Assembly: GCF_014356525.2 (NCBI RefSeq)
Contig: NC_052508.1
Coordinates: forward strand, 63,542,278-63,606,277
Origin: Nilaparvata lugens
Lineage: Eukaryota; Arthropoda; Insecta; Hemiptera; Delphacidae
Direction: 5' to 3'
Length of the DNA stretch: 64,000 nucleotides
Position numbers and translations under genes: made by a program. Positions 22,301 to 33,205 of the stretch are shown piece after piece. Numbering within the stretch: position 1 is the first letter of the stretch; every line of letters begins with the position of its first letter. The notes beneath the pieces were generated by a model. That model was not told where the DNA came from. It worked only from the letters and a program-made list of their open reading frames with translations, and ran no database searches.

Positions 22301-25300
22301 TCCTGTACTTGTTCTAACATCCAATTTCCTATACATACTCTACCCTATAGGTATACAGATGAAGAATTCGCACTTCTTTCAACAGCTCCGATATACATTC
22401 CACACTACAGATATAAGTAACATAATATATCAGTACCATAGTACGACTAGAATATTGTAGAATGATTACACTGATCTTGATTTGTACTGTATATCTTTTG
22501 AAACCACTCGCTATATATGTATATTCCACACATATATGTATATGATGACGTATTTCTACTTCTTCCTACAGCTAATTTGATGTAGATATTCTAGCTACGT
22601 ATTATTACTTTCCTAGCCCTATTACCATAGGTAAGGAAAGTATTGCTTTCCGAAAAAAATTAAGGTACCCCAATTTCTAAATTTCTATACGTTTCAAGGT
22701 CCCCTGAGTCCAAAAAAGTGATTTTTGGGTATTGATCTGTATGTGTGTGTGTGTATGAGTGTATATGCGTCTGTGTACACGATATCTCATCTCACAGTTA
22801 ACGGAATGACTTGAAATTTGGAACTTGAAATCCTTCCCCTATAAGGATCCGACACGAAAAATTTGGATCAAATGCAATCCAAGATGGCGGCTAAAATGGC
22901 GAAAATGTTGTCAAAAACAGGGTTTTCGCGATTTTCTCGAAAACGGCTCAAACGATTTTGATCAAATTCATACCCAAAATAGTCATTCTTAAGCTCTATC
23001 AACTGCCACAAGTCCCATATCTGTAAAAATTTCAGGAGCTCCGCCCCATCTAGGTAAAGTTTGATTTTATATTCCCAATTATCAGGCTTCAGATACAGTT
23101 TAATTCCAAATGGAACAGATTGAACATAAAAATCTCTACAATTAATGTTCGCTAACATTTTCACCAAAAATTTAAAATAAACTCGAAATTCGAGAAAATG
23201 TTATTATTCAATTGCAAAGTGTTGGCAACTGTTGATTCTTCTATTAAATCATTCACTATGAGATAGCAGACCTCGTGTGTCTCCAGCATAATAGTCCTGT
23301 CACCAGCTGGCTTAGATCTTTGAATAGTAGACTTGAGATGCGCGGGAACACTGGCGTCAGGTGATAAATTTTCATAACGGCAAGGAAAGTTGTGTGAGTG
23401 CGCCACACCAGATTTTTTAATATTTTTTAATATCTACTGCAAAATCATCAGCTAGAGTAGTAGTACTACACTAGAATAGAGCTAGTGTTGTAAAATGTAG
23501 CATGATTACACTGACACTGACTGTATTTCAATTAGAGATTCTTTTATAAATAAAAGAATAAATTTTATTCTACACTGTATTTATATTTATTTATTCATAT
23601 ACAAATACGATTAAGGTAAAAACATTTAAAAAGTAAATGTTCATAGCCATGTAGTAATTTATAAATAAGCACAAAGCAATGTTATTATAAGAGCACTTTA
23701 TTTTATATATGTTGTCAAGTCATTACACATCCCACACACTGTATTCACAGATATATACTGATATCTTCAACTTCAAAGGTATACTATCAGAAGCACACCT
23801 TCTCAAGAACAATATATTTGTTTAATAACTATTGAGAATTGGAAAAGTACTATATAGTTATAGTACTATAGTTATACTACTAACGCGAAATGAAAAAAAA
23901 CTCTAATATCAATGTATTGTTGCTAATTTTTCACAGCATATTTTTAGTATAATCTAAATCATCTAAATATTAGGAAGTCTTTAGATAGACAAAATACTAA
24001 ATACATTGAAATAGTATATTGATCAGGGCGTTATTGGTCTATTCCTTGCCCTGTTTCTTTTACTACTTCTGTGATATTTGTTGTGTGATTTATTTTTAAT
24101 GTTTTTCAGGGACCTCTAAAATGGAATGAAAAAATAATTTTTGATAAGGTTCATATAGCTTGATTTGAAAATTTATTATTTTTGAAATAATTTTAATTAT
24201 TTATTTGAAAATTTGAAAGGATTGTGCTCAAAAATTGTTGTAGCTTGACTCATACTTCTTTGCAATAACTCAGGTTTCAACTACAAAATATGGATTATTA
24301 ATTTATTCATTGTTCATTGAGTAGATTTTAGAACAATGAAACAATGATGAGTTCGTGCAACCTGGAAAAATAAGTGAGAAATTCATTTCATCTCAACTCT
24401 CTTCCAAGTATCTTCGTGCTTGAATGTTTAAACGCTAGGAAAACACTTTCAAGCAGATTTTCACTGCGAGGAAAATGGGAAAACTGTATTGGAAAAGCTG
24501 TGCGACCTTGGAAAAACTATGTTCACCGTTATCTTCAGTTCACTTGCAATTTTCCGTTATTATAATTTATCGAATGACATGACTGATAAATAATGTTCAT
24601 TAAAGAGCAGTCATAATTCATTTTCAAAGCTCGAGCTACTGTTTGCTTCAAAGTAGAGTAATTATTACATATTTGCACGGAAACTATTTCTCTCTCGCTT
24701 TCTCGTTCACTATACCTCCTCTCCTAAAAACTTTTGTTGTCACTTTATTTCTCTTGTTTCTTTTATCTAATATATCTCTCTCTTCCACCAGCCTTATCAC
24801 AACTAATCAAGTTCTCATTCTCCTAGCTGTTTTCGCAATCTATCTAAAACTCTCCACCATCTTTCATCATATCACTTCCCATTTTCCACCAACATTAAGC
24901 ATGTTGCACTGAATTTCCATTTTCGTTGATCTCTTTTTCTACTTCTCCTTTTCATCTCCTTCCTCTCGTTCTTTCTCATTAGAATTACTTGTTGTCTACA
25001 TCTTTTTTTTTCAATCTCCTTAGCTTTCCTCACACCCTTTTTGATCTTCTTTTTCTAATCTGTTCTTCTCCCCATTCTCCTCCATATCTTCTTCTTTCCC
25101 GTCTTACTCAGTCTTCTGCTCCTATTTCTGTTTCATGTCCTCCTCTTTCTTCGTCACCTCCAACTCCTCCTTGTCCTTCGTCTCATTGTTTTCATCTTCA
25201 TCTTCCTGTTTCTCGACAACTCGACAACCATTTTTCCTCTCAATTCTCCATTTCATCTCTCTTCTCTCCCTCACTCTCTCTCTCTCTCTCTATGTCTCCA

Positions 25301-28300
25301 TCTCTTTCGCCTCCTTCTCTCTTCCTGTCTGCCGATACTTCTTTCTCCCTCCCTCTTTTTCTATCTCTTTCTACTAGTTAATTTCTCTATCTGAAGTTGT
25401 AACACGCCATTCAGCCATGAATATTGTTTGCAAGTTGCATGTAATGGATGTGTATGCATGTAGGTGCATGCATGCACGAGCAAAATGACTCATACACCTA
25501 ATTACTCTCACTACTCTCACAGCTTGACTTCACAAACATCCATTTATTTGATTAGACCAACTACCTGTGACCGCTAGGCGCATAAATTATCTCCAAATTC
25601 AGAAATTTTTGTGCTTTCACGAAAACCTTCTCTCCTTTGAATTGAACCTACTCCAGTTAGAATAATCTATTCTGCTCTGTTGATTGATTGATTGATTGAT
25701 TTCTCTACTCCGAGGGAAACCAGATTCTGAAGGCAGTTTGTACACTGTTGATTGTTAAAGCCGTGATTCTTCAGATAGAATTTTCATTATCAATCAGTGA
25801 AATAAATTTCTGCTTCCAATGATGCACTCAGTTTAGTGACCAATACCTGAACGCATTATTGACAGATTCTGAAATTTCAGAGTAACTTATATAATATCTA
25901 ATAAATAAGAACCTATCAATGAATATACACTGTATTAAGATCCTTCAGATTAAATCCTTATTTTATGGAGGGAATTCACTGCTTGATGAGGCATGATTCA
26001 GTGCTGTATTTACAGGGAGAGTCTGATTCGAGAGAGGCTGGATAGATTGAATAGAATAGAAACTCAGCATGTTGGTTTCAACCGTTAAATGTTAGAGAAA
26101 ACTATTTTGAAATATCAAGGGCAGAAAAAGAGTGAAGAGTTTTCGAGGGTTAAAAAATTATTTTAAACATTTAGAAGGAGGAAAAATTGAAGAACAGAAA
26201 ATGGAATTTGAATTACCAAATACAAAATAAAAAGAACTACGAATTAATAAATAAAAATGAAAAAGAGAGAGAGCAAGTCGAAAAAGCATGGAATCATTTC
26301 AAGACGTGGTGAAAGGAGAAGAAGAAGCGAAGGAATCAAAAACGAAATGGGAAATAGAGAGAATAAATTAATAAAGAAGGAGAAGTACAAGTCCATTGAA
26401 AAGAGACACAACAAGATCAAGATGAAGAAAGCAGATAGAGTAATGGAAGAGGCAGAAAAAGAACATGAGTGAGAAGAGGAAGAAGAGGGACAGGAATAAG
26501 AATAGGGACCAAAAAGAGAACAGAAAGAAGGGAAAGGGAGAGCAGAGATCAAAAATGGAAGTAGCAGAGCATGAACAATAAGAAGAAAATGGGAGGAGAG
26601 GAATGGACGGATAAGAGTTATGAGAAAACAAGAACAAGAAGTGAAACAAAGTAGAGTACAAAGATAGGAATAGGAGGGTGGGACCAAAAAGAGAACAGAA
26701 AGAAGGGAAAGGGAGAGGAGGGATCAAAAATGGAAGTAGCAGTGCATGAACAATAAGAAGAAAATGGGAGGAGAGGAATGGACTAGTAAGATTTATGAGA
26801 AAACAAGAACAAGAAGTGAAACAAAGTAGAGTACAAGGATAGGAATAGGAGGGTGAGAATAAGAAAAAAACTACAGGAATAAGAAGATAAATAGCAAACA
26901 ATAATTACATAACAAGAGATAGAAGTAGGCTTTCATAGAAAAAGATCCAAGAAGCAGTAGAACGGAAACCCCGGATTAAGTTGGTAGTACGATTCAGCTA
27001 GCACAGCAGCTGTCGGGGATGGTTGGGGGTTTGCCCGGGAGCCAACCGCCCCCACAACTCCAAAACTGGGGGCGGCACCCCTAAGCCCCCCGACCCGCCA
27101 CTGGGGATCATTGATCCGCCACACACTGAATGGATCGCCGCCCCCATTCAGACACCTTTTGCCACCCCCTGTTCATTCACTAGTTCCACTCTGAAATAAT
27201 TTCACTCTAATGCCGCCTCCGCAGTCACCAGTAAACCAACCCCTGCCTCATCCTGCCCCCGGAAAGATGCCACATTCAAGAATAGAACTGCGATTACTGT
27301 ATTGCGTCGCAACGAATTTCTGTTTTGTTCTGTTTGCTTTATTTTGATAACGATTCCCATAACGTTATATGAGATTTTATTATAGCATCATTATCTTCGA
27401 TAATCCTGTAGTAGATGAACATGTCTTATTACAGTACTTGATTTGATAAATGACGTCTGCTCAGTATTGCCGTTGGCAGGGAGACCGCTTGAGGCAAGCT
27501 CCATCTTTATTCTATAAATTGCAAATAAAAAGAAGATAAAAAGAAGGATGAGTGGGTCGCGGTGTAGATTTCGGTCTCGATCGATGCCTTTAATCAGCTG
27601 GCAAGGATAGAAACATTCAAATGTCATCGTGCTGAACAGAGATCAAGACATTTGGATGAATAGGTTTTGGAAAAATAGTTTTGGTTACATTTGGATAAAA
27701 ATAGTTTTTGTGGCTTTAAACCTAACAAGTACGGTATTTTAATATTTCTCAATTTATTAATGCATTTACAAGTGTGATAATTAATCTTTTAACCTTTCTG
27801 ATTAACCTGGATACAAAATGCTCAGTATGATATAATTTCGTCTGTGAATTCTTGTGATGATCATAAGAAGTGTTTACATAGCCTGATTTATAGTCTACTA
27901 TTTCATTATACAAATTAAGGGGACAAACAGTTTTTGGTTTAATAAGAAAACAAGGATATTGTCAAATTTTACTAAAAATATTAGTGAAAAATTTTTAGTG
28001 AAATTTGACAATATCCTTGTTTTCTTATTATGGAGAGATTTCACAACACCACCATCAATTCTACTAAGTTTTTGGTTTATCCTGTTGATTTTCTCTCAAT
28101 CATTCATTTGATTTTGTGAGTGTGTAAATTAAATAAATGGAAACAAGAAAGCTTCAATTTTCCATTGATACTATTATAGAGAAACATACTTTTAACCTCT
28201 GATATTAATAACGTTATAGCAGTGAATTTGATGGAGAGAAAAATGCGATTTTTGAGTGAAAATGGAATGATGGATGCTTTTTTGAATGACTGATTACATT

Positions 28301-31300
28301 GAACTGTTGATTTCAATAATGGAACAAAGGATTTACCTGTGTCCTATGTTCGCCATAGCTGAGCGTGATGAGGTTGGCCTCCTTGGCGGGGTCTATCCGG
28401 ATGACAGTGCTGGGGTCCAAGCGGAGGGCGGGGCTCCTCTCGGCCGACGACACAAAGTCCTCGGTTCGCATGTCTTCCACGCGTCGCAGTTCGCCGTTCG
28501 CCAGTTGGATTAACGAACCTGTACAAAACAAAATTATGATTTGATGGAATTCATCAACAAAAATTATTGACAAAATCAATATCCATCCTCATTCAAAAAA
28601 GTATAAGGATATATTAATTTTTTTGTAAAAATTTTACTTCAACAAAATGGAATTCATTAACAAAACTCATTGACAAAATCCATATCTATCCTCATTCAAA
28701 AAAGTATAAGGATATCTGCAATATCTGCAATAATTACATTCATTTTTTTGTAAAAATTTTACTTCAACAAGAAGGAATTCATCAACAAAACTCATTGACA
28801 AAATCCATATCAATCCTCATTCAAAAAAGTATAAGGATAATTATGTTGATTTTTTTGTAAAAAACTTCAATTCAACAAAGAAATGAATGTTGTCAGTTTG
28901 TTACAATCATACTTCCAGTACAACAAAGAATTTATGAATATTATGAAGTACAGTATTTCAATTCCAATATAGACAATGAAGGGTCTCTTCACACTTAGTT
29001 ACACTACGCTACGCTTGAATATGTCCAATCTCCCAATGTTAAATCGAAGATACGAATGTGGACGGGACAGATTCATAGCTTGGATTTAGTATTGATTGAC
29101 GTTTTTTAGGACGTTTTTTAGCGTAGCGTAGCTCAGTGTGAGGAGACCCTTAATTGCACAAAATACTATTTTTATATACTACTAGTAGTTCTGTGAACAG
29201 TAGACATCGCGCAGTTATAAACCACAGCCTCCTCTTATATGTCCATCAGAGTAAATCCTGTCTGAATGTAGTGTCGGCAAGATATCGGTGTGAAAACGAT
29301 AATGGCTGTTGAGGTTGGTTTATCAGAAATGCTAACATCAAAAGCTAATCTTCTACAAGACATACTGGCAACAGGTCAGCCCGAGTTGAAAGCAGAGAAG
29401 GTCGCGAGACAATATTATCTTATTTTAGTTTCAATTACATGCGTTATTGCATGGAATCAATAGTTCATTTGATAGTGCATACAAATTGCATGCGATGAGG
29501 CATGCAATTGATAGTCCACACAACACCTGATTTTTTACAAAGTTACATTGAGATATCAATTGCATGCAATGACGCATGCAATTAATAATCCACTCGACAG
29601 CTGATTAATGATAAATCATTCTATAGTCTTATTTTTACGGTAATATTGGCGTTAGAAGGAGACTCTTTTTCCTTTTGTATTATCCTTAAAATGCAAAATT
29701 TCAAAAAGCCTTATGTATACGTCGACGCGAAATTCAAAAAGGAATATACCTGTCAAATTTCATGAAAATCTATTGTCGCGTTTCGCTGTAAATGCTGAAC
29801 ATAATTATAAACATATAAACATAAAGAGAATTGCAAAACCATCGACTTGAATCTTAGACCACACTTCGCTCGGTCAATTAGTTTGACCATACTATGTAAT
29901 TTTCTCGAATATTGAGTTTAACGGAGACCAAAGCCTCCTTCAAGAAGATTTTCTTCATGGCTCCATAACGTCAATTCTATTTTGCTTTAGTAATAATTTG
30001 ACATTATATAGTTTATATTAGCAAGTCATAACCCCACTTGAGAAAGGATACTGTAATTTCTTGGTAATTTCAGCAGATATATATTGTTCTTTGTGAATAA
30101 ATGATTTGATTTGAATTCCACAATAATATTTAGTAATTAGTATAGCAGAATGCAATAGTATTCCTGTAATTCAAGGACGTCTTCATTGCCATGAAGTATC
30201 ATTTATGTTCTGTACAGATGAAATTTCAAATTCATTTATCATTAATCCTGACTTCTTATGTAGTTTTGATTATGATATTCATATGATTGTGTGATGGGTG
30301 ATGGGGAACAGTATAATGGATAAATTAACCTTTTCAATAAAAGTTGATTTACAGTGGAATTTATATAAGAAAATTCATCAATACAGTATTTTAATTGAAT
30401 ACTATAAGAGGACTATGTTCTCAAGAATATTACTAGATAAATGATTAGCACTGTAACTATATATATCTATCATACATTCCAGGGCTCTTATGATGCTGCT
30501 GCGTTGAGAATTGAATTTGATTGAATTCTTATTCTCAATCTGAATAATATGCATAGAAGATATCAGGGGTTGATAAAATGGCTAACTCGGAACTCGCTGA
30601 CTCCATGTTAAACTGCCATATGAATCAATACTACACCGATCAGAGCAGTTTTGATTCATACGGCAGTTTAACATGGAGTCAGCCAGTTCCAAGTTTGCCA
30701 ATTCTATCAACCCGATACAAATACAAGTGTATACAAATTAAACTATACAAATGAGAAAAAAACATCAAGTATACAGATTACAGTTTACAGTTTACAACTA
30801 AAGTAGCCTTTAACAGAGGACACATTCACATCAAGAGAATTATCAGAAACAAACAACAAATCTAATGATCATTCTTTTGCATGGTTGACCATATTACATG
30901 GTTGGCATAAAAACCTACTGTACAAATTTTCACATAATAATTATGTAGATGGTAAATTACAAAAAAAGTAACTGTAAACTGATGTATCTATTATCCTTAA
31001 AAGTGTGCAAAGGCTAAAAATAAACTTTCTACTCGTGATATTTTTTTTAAAGTTTCTCGATTTGTATATCATTAAGCTATCAAAATGAAAAAGTTTTTTC
31101 AGGGAAACATTTTTTTCCGATCATTACTTTTTGAGATATGAGCGCCTGAAGTTTGAATTTTTGGGACAGAAAATTTCAAATTCGGTAAGAGATAAATCCA
31201 TGAGATTAGAGGATTCTTCATGGTATTGTTGATCTAGTAAAACAAAAACTTTCTGAAAATATCAACAAATAGTTATTTGTGCAACTAGTGCGCAAAGTGA

Positions 31301-32899
31301 CAGTTTGCTGCACCGAAAGAAACGTTTAATGGTTTCTTGAGTGCAGCAGAGGAACTTTGCGCACGTATTTCACATTAAGTTTTTCCTACAGTTACCATTG
31401 AATATGAAAAGTGGGTAATTATGAGTAAAATTGCCTGAAATCCATCAAATAACTTAGTAGTGTTTGAATGGCGAGGCGGCTGTGTGGTGTGTGCTGTGGT
31501 GGCACTGTGCTGTTGCTGTCCTCGATATAATATATAATAGTAATAATTAGCGCGTTGTGCTTCGTTGCACATCTGCTCACTATCGCAGCCCAGTCACTGT
31601 TACCAACTTCATTTTGATTTTGCTGCACTGTTGCTCCATATAACCTACTAAGTATTTTGCGTTGCCATGTTGCAAATCTGGAGTGCAGAAAAATTTTTCC
31701 CGCACTAGAGCGGAAAAGTGGTTCTTTGCGTTCTGTAATCAGTGCAGCAATGGCCACTTTTCAACGTAACTGTAGGAAAAAGTTATTTTTAATAAATTGA
31801 ATAACTATCTTAAAAATGGATATTTTTGGAAAATTTTCGTTTTACTAGATCAACAATACCGTGAAAAATCTATCCTCTAAATATCATGGATTTATCTCTT
31901 ACCGAATTTGAAATGTTCTGTCCCAAAAATTTAAACTTTAGGCGCTCATATCTCAAAAAGTAATGATCGGAAAAAAATGTTTTCCCAAAAAAATTTTTTT
32001 CATTTTAATAGCCTAATGATATACAAATCGAAAAACATTGAAAAATATCACGAGTAGAAAGTTTATTTTCAGCCTTTGCACAGCCTTAAAGTTATGTTAT
32101 TGTAGCTTTTCTTCAATTCAAACCACTGTTAATATTTTAACAGTGAAAATTATATGAAAGAATTACCTCGACTGAAAGAAGCAGGTACCTCAGCTCCCGT
32201 ACTGGCGGCATGCTTCCTCTTCAAATGCTTCCCTATTGCACTAGTAGTAGGTGTCAGGATACGATGCTTGAGGGACCCCTCCTTGCCTGAGGGCACTTTG
32301 AACTTGCGCTCTTTCACTGATGACGAGGATAATGTTGAGGAGGATAACAACGGAGTGGTAGTGAGAGAGGATAAGGAGGAGGAAGAGAGTGTGGATGAAG
32401 AGGAAGATAAGGAGGAAAGCACTTTGTGTGGAGGACTGAAAGTAGACGCGGGACTGTCAGGGGTAGAGGAGTGGGGGAAGGCTTCTAGGGGGCTGAGAGG
32501 GGTGGAAGTTGGAGGGGGAAGTCCAGGACGGTCCCTGGGTAGCATGGGGGTGTAATGTCCAGGGTACAGGGTACCATAGGGACCCTGGAGACTGGAATAG
32601 TGGGATAAATGATGAGGGGGTGGTGGTGGAAAGAATCTTGAACTAAACATAGTTGCATAATCGTCTTCATTGATCACTTCTTTTGAAGCCAAGTTGACAG
32701 GGGAATCAAATTTTGAGGCGGCTGCCCTCTTGTGGAACGCCTGGGGTACCAGGGGCGCCGGTTTTGGCAGGGGGCGCAGGAATTCGGGCACAGGGGGCGC
32801 ACTGAAGGCGTGGTGGGGATGTAAGTGGGGCGCAAAGTGAAGGGCATGGCCCCCGTGGGCTCCCCCGCCACCCTCCACTGCTAGCCCGCTGGCTAGCAT
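15936..32899 (-). CDS. Atx-1: Ataxin-1 homologue with AXH domain (three coding exons, 453 aa)
   Basis: The exons 32899-32167, 28518-28337 and 16382-15936 join in phase to 453 aa. Residues 1-90 are Gly/His/Pro/Ala-rich; 92-200 are Pro- then Ser-rich (PPPPPHHLSHYSS, GPYGTLYPGHYTPML, long Ser/Thr/Leu runs); 205-235 are basic (KERKFKVPSGK, KHLKRKH). The AXH domain spans about 240-352: GSLIQLANGELRRVEDMRTE, GEHRTQ|VEIESAAEHPYFVF, GWASC, LQVGDVCISLS. It matches the ATXN1 AXH block order throughout. KKRRWSAP at 409-416 equals the human motif RKRRWSAP holding Ser776, the 14-3-3/U2AF-homology-motif switch site. There is no polyglutamine tract. From family knowledge, ataxin-1 is a nuclear RNA-binding co-repressor working with Capicua through AXH. 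The protein is shorter than human ATXN1 (~815 aa). An upstream coding exon cannot be excluded, but the candidate exon seen is non-coding. Confidence 0.93.
16129..16214 (-). repeat. 12-bp coding minisatellite encoding tandem Thr-Thr-Ala-His
   Basis: Plus-strand unit ATGCGCAGTGGT, about seven copies with single-base changes, read on the minus strand as TSAH, TTAH, VTAH, TTAH, TTAH, ATAH, TTAQ. It lies between the AXH domain and the KKRRWSAP motif. Units are a multiple of three, so copy-number change keeps the frame. Confidence 0.9.
16811..16948 (+). mobile_element. 3' end of a non-LTR retrotransposon
   Basis: ACACCTGCGCACAGGGTTTC...TTTGCAGGTGCAG is followed by TTTTGGTAATCAATAAA and a (ATTTGA)n-like tail. 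This is the usual form of an insect Jockey-like 3' terminus truncated at its 5' side. Confidence 0.5.
17150..17570. repeat. Purine-rich low-complexity tract
   Basis: GGAGGAGAAGAAG-type sequence on the plus strand. ORFs of Lys/Glu or Leu/Ser/Phe here are composition artefacts. A (TCC/CAT)-rich patch follows at ~17640-17710. Confidence 0.8.
18019..18720 (+). mobile_element. Non-autonomous Helitron-like element, copy 1
   Basis: It starts TCTATATATATAAAAGCGAG and ends GACGGCTAG, inserted between A and T as Helitrons do. It includes an ACTC tandem run, a hairpin CCAGGGGGC-GGA-GCCCCCTGG followed by CTAG at 18682, and long inverted arms at the 3' end (CCGTCAGGCTCGCTTCGCTC at ~18507 and its complement at ~18695-18715). 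No Rep/helicase ORF. Confidence 0.7.
19346..19490 (+). mobile_element. Dispersed repeat (CTAGTAGTTCTGTGAACAG family), partial copy
   Basis: Shares about 140 bp with 29182-29330, including CAGTAGACCTCGCGCAGTTA and CATCAGAGTAAATCCTGTCT, then diverges. Confidence 0.6.
21494..21912. repeat. 213-bp tandem duplication
   Basis: GACCCTCAGATAGAGAGAGA begins each copy (21494 and 21707). The copies differ by a few substitutions and small indels. No coding potential seen. Confidence 0.9.
22606..23416. mobile_element. ~880 bp dispersed repeat, copy 2 (inverted relative to 8981-9860)
   Basis: Begins TACTTTCCTAGCCCTATTAC with the short inverted arm GTAAGGAAAGTA and ends CGCCACACCAGATT. Slightly shorter than copy 1 because the CA run is short. 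Confidence 0.65.
24660..25380. repeat. Pyrimidine-rich low-complexity tract
   Basis: CTCTCT/TTCC-rich plus strand. The ORFs of Ser/Phe/Leu/Pro have no family features. A (TGAT)n run lies at ~25680-25702. Confidence 0.7.
26160..26930. repeat. Purine-rich tract with 175-bp tandem duplication
   Basis: GGGACCAAAAAGAGAACAGA begins at 26505 and again at 26680. The copies continue in parallel to ~26850. Long opposite-strand ORFs are Ser/Leu/Phe-rich artefacts of this composition. Confidence 0.85.
27000..27270. other. GC-rich island in ataxin-1 intron 2
   Basis: A patch rich in CCCCC/GGGGG and CpG (GCCCGGGAGCCAACCGCCCC) surrounded by AT-rich DNA. No conserved ORF. Could be a decayed element end or a regulatory island. 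Confidence 0.4.
27940..28030. repeat. ~91-bp palindrome
   Basis: TAATAAGAAAACAAGGATAT at the left is inverted at the right; arms are ~38 bp. A direct repeat GTTTTTGGTTTA occurs just before it (~27929) and again at ~28068. Confidence 0.8.
28337..28518 (-). CDS. Atx-1: Ataxin-1 middle coding exon: first half of AXH
   Basis: The acceptor is TTGTACAG|GTTCG and the donor ACACAG|GTAAAT. The 182 nt encode the end of Gly245 and residues 246-305. SLIQLANGELRRVEDMRTED is close to the human ATXN1 AXH start; the exon ends at GEHRTQ. Phase fits both neighbours. Confidence 0.94.
28546..28878. repeat. Three tandem ~103-125 bp units beside the AXH exon
   Basis: Units begin GGAATTCATCAACAAAA at 28546, 28649 and 28774, each with CAAAAAAGTATAAGGATA and a T-run plus TGTAAAAATTTTACTTCAAC. 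The array starts 28 bp upstream (transcript sense) of the exon at 28518. Confidence 0.9.
28979..29151. mobile_element. TIR MITE, 173 bp
   Basis: Terminal inverted repeats AAGGGTCTCTTCACAC / GTGTGAGGAGACCCTT, with CGCTACGC and GCGTAGCG inside. No ORF. hAT-like by its ends, but no clear target duplication. Confidence 0.7.
29182..29875 (+). mobile_element. Dispersed repeat (CTAGTAGTTCTGTGAACAG family), long copy
   Basis: Runs from CTAGTAGTTCTGTGAACAG to CTTAGACCACACTTCGCTCGGTC. Both ends match 52531-53241 in inverse orientation. It includes a short internal duplication with GCATGCAATT motifs (~29500-29590). No ORF. Confidence 0.65.
30567..30713. mobile_element. Palindromic MITE, 147 bp
   Basis: GGGTTGATAAAATGGC...GACTCCATGTTAAACTGCC is inverted at the right (GGCAGTTTAACATGGAGTC...CTATCAACCC). 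Arms ~60 bp. Confidence 0.75.
30997..32089. mobile_element. 1.09-kb foldback element 77 bp from the ataxin-1 splice donor
   Basis: Arms 30997-~31260 and ~31805-32089 are inverted copies (TTAAAAGTGTGCAAAGGC / GCCTTTGCACAGCCTTAA). The centre (31263-31795) is related to the foldback at 48510-49594 (GTGCAACTAGTGCGCAAAGT, CTCCAGATTTGCAACATGGC). No transposase ORF. Confidence 0.75.
32167..32899 (-). CDS. Atx-1: Ataxin-1 first coding exon (low-complexity N-terminal region)
   Basis: The exon itself begins at 32911 after acceptor GTTTTGCAG|GATG. The first in-frame ATG is at 32899-32897 (AGC-AGA-ATG, A at -3). The donor is CGAG|GTAATT. It encodes residues 1-244 plus one base. An out-of-frame ATG at 32910 opens a 5-codon upstream ORF overlapping the start. 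If an upstream coding exon exists, Asp-Val-Ser-Arg would precede Met1. Confidence 0.85.
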
Positions 32900-33012
32900 T
32901 CTGCTAACATCCTGCAAAACATACAAAAAATCATGGTTAAATTTTATTGAAAAACACAAAAGAATGGGATGAAGATAGAACAAAATGAAGAGATTGAGAT
33001 GAATAATATATT

Positions 33013-33205
33013 AAACGAAAATCCCAATTGAATGCTGTAAATCACTCCCAAGACTTCTACTACTGCAATAAATATTGACAACAGGGTAAACAGCTAGATG
33101 GAAATTCTGAAAAAGCTGTAAAATTGTTGTTATAAACTGTTGTCAATATTTGCAGTAGCAGAAGTCTTCGTGGTGATTTACAGCATTTAATTGGGATTTT
33201 TGTTT
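33013..33205. mobile_element. Palindromic MITE, 193 bp
   Basis: AAACGAAAATCCCAATTGAA...AATATTGACAACAG is inverted at the right (CTGTTGTCAATATT...TTGGGATTTTTGTTT). Lies ~100 bp upstream of the first ataxin-1 coding exon. Confidence 0.8.

Larger units (their letters stand above)
16383..28336 (-). other. Ataxin-1 intron 2 (12 kb), repeat-filled
   Basis: It holds a non-LTR 3' end (~16811-16948), purine-rich tract, Helitron-like copy, 213-bp and 175-bp tandem duplications, dispersed-repeat copies, a pyrimidine-rich tract, a GC-rich island and a small palindrome, all listed separately. Stretches at 19500-20700, 23420-24640 and 25400-26150 show nothing recognisable. Confidence 0.6.

Noticed and set aside
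25000..27000. Several 70-177 codon ORFs rich in Ser/Leu/Phe or Lys/Glu
   Set aside because: Composition artefacts of pyrimidine- and purine-rich tracts, including a tandem duplication.
32154..32555. 133-codon plus-strand ORF rich in Glu/Asp/Val
   Set aside because: Antisense shadow of the Ser-rich part of the ataxin-1 first coding exon.
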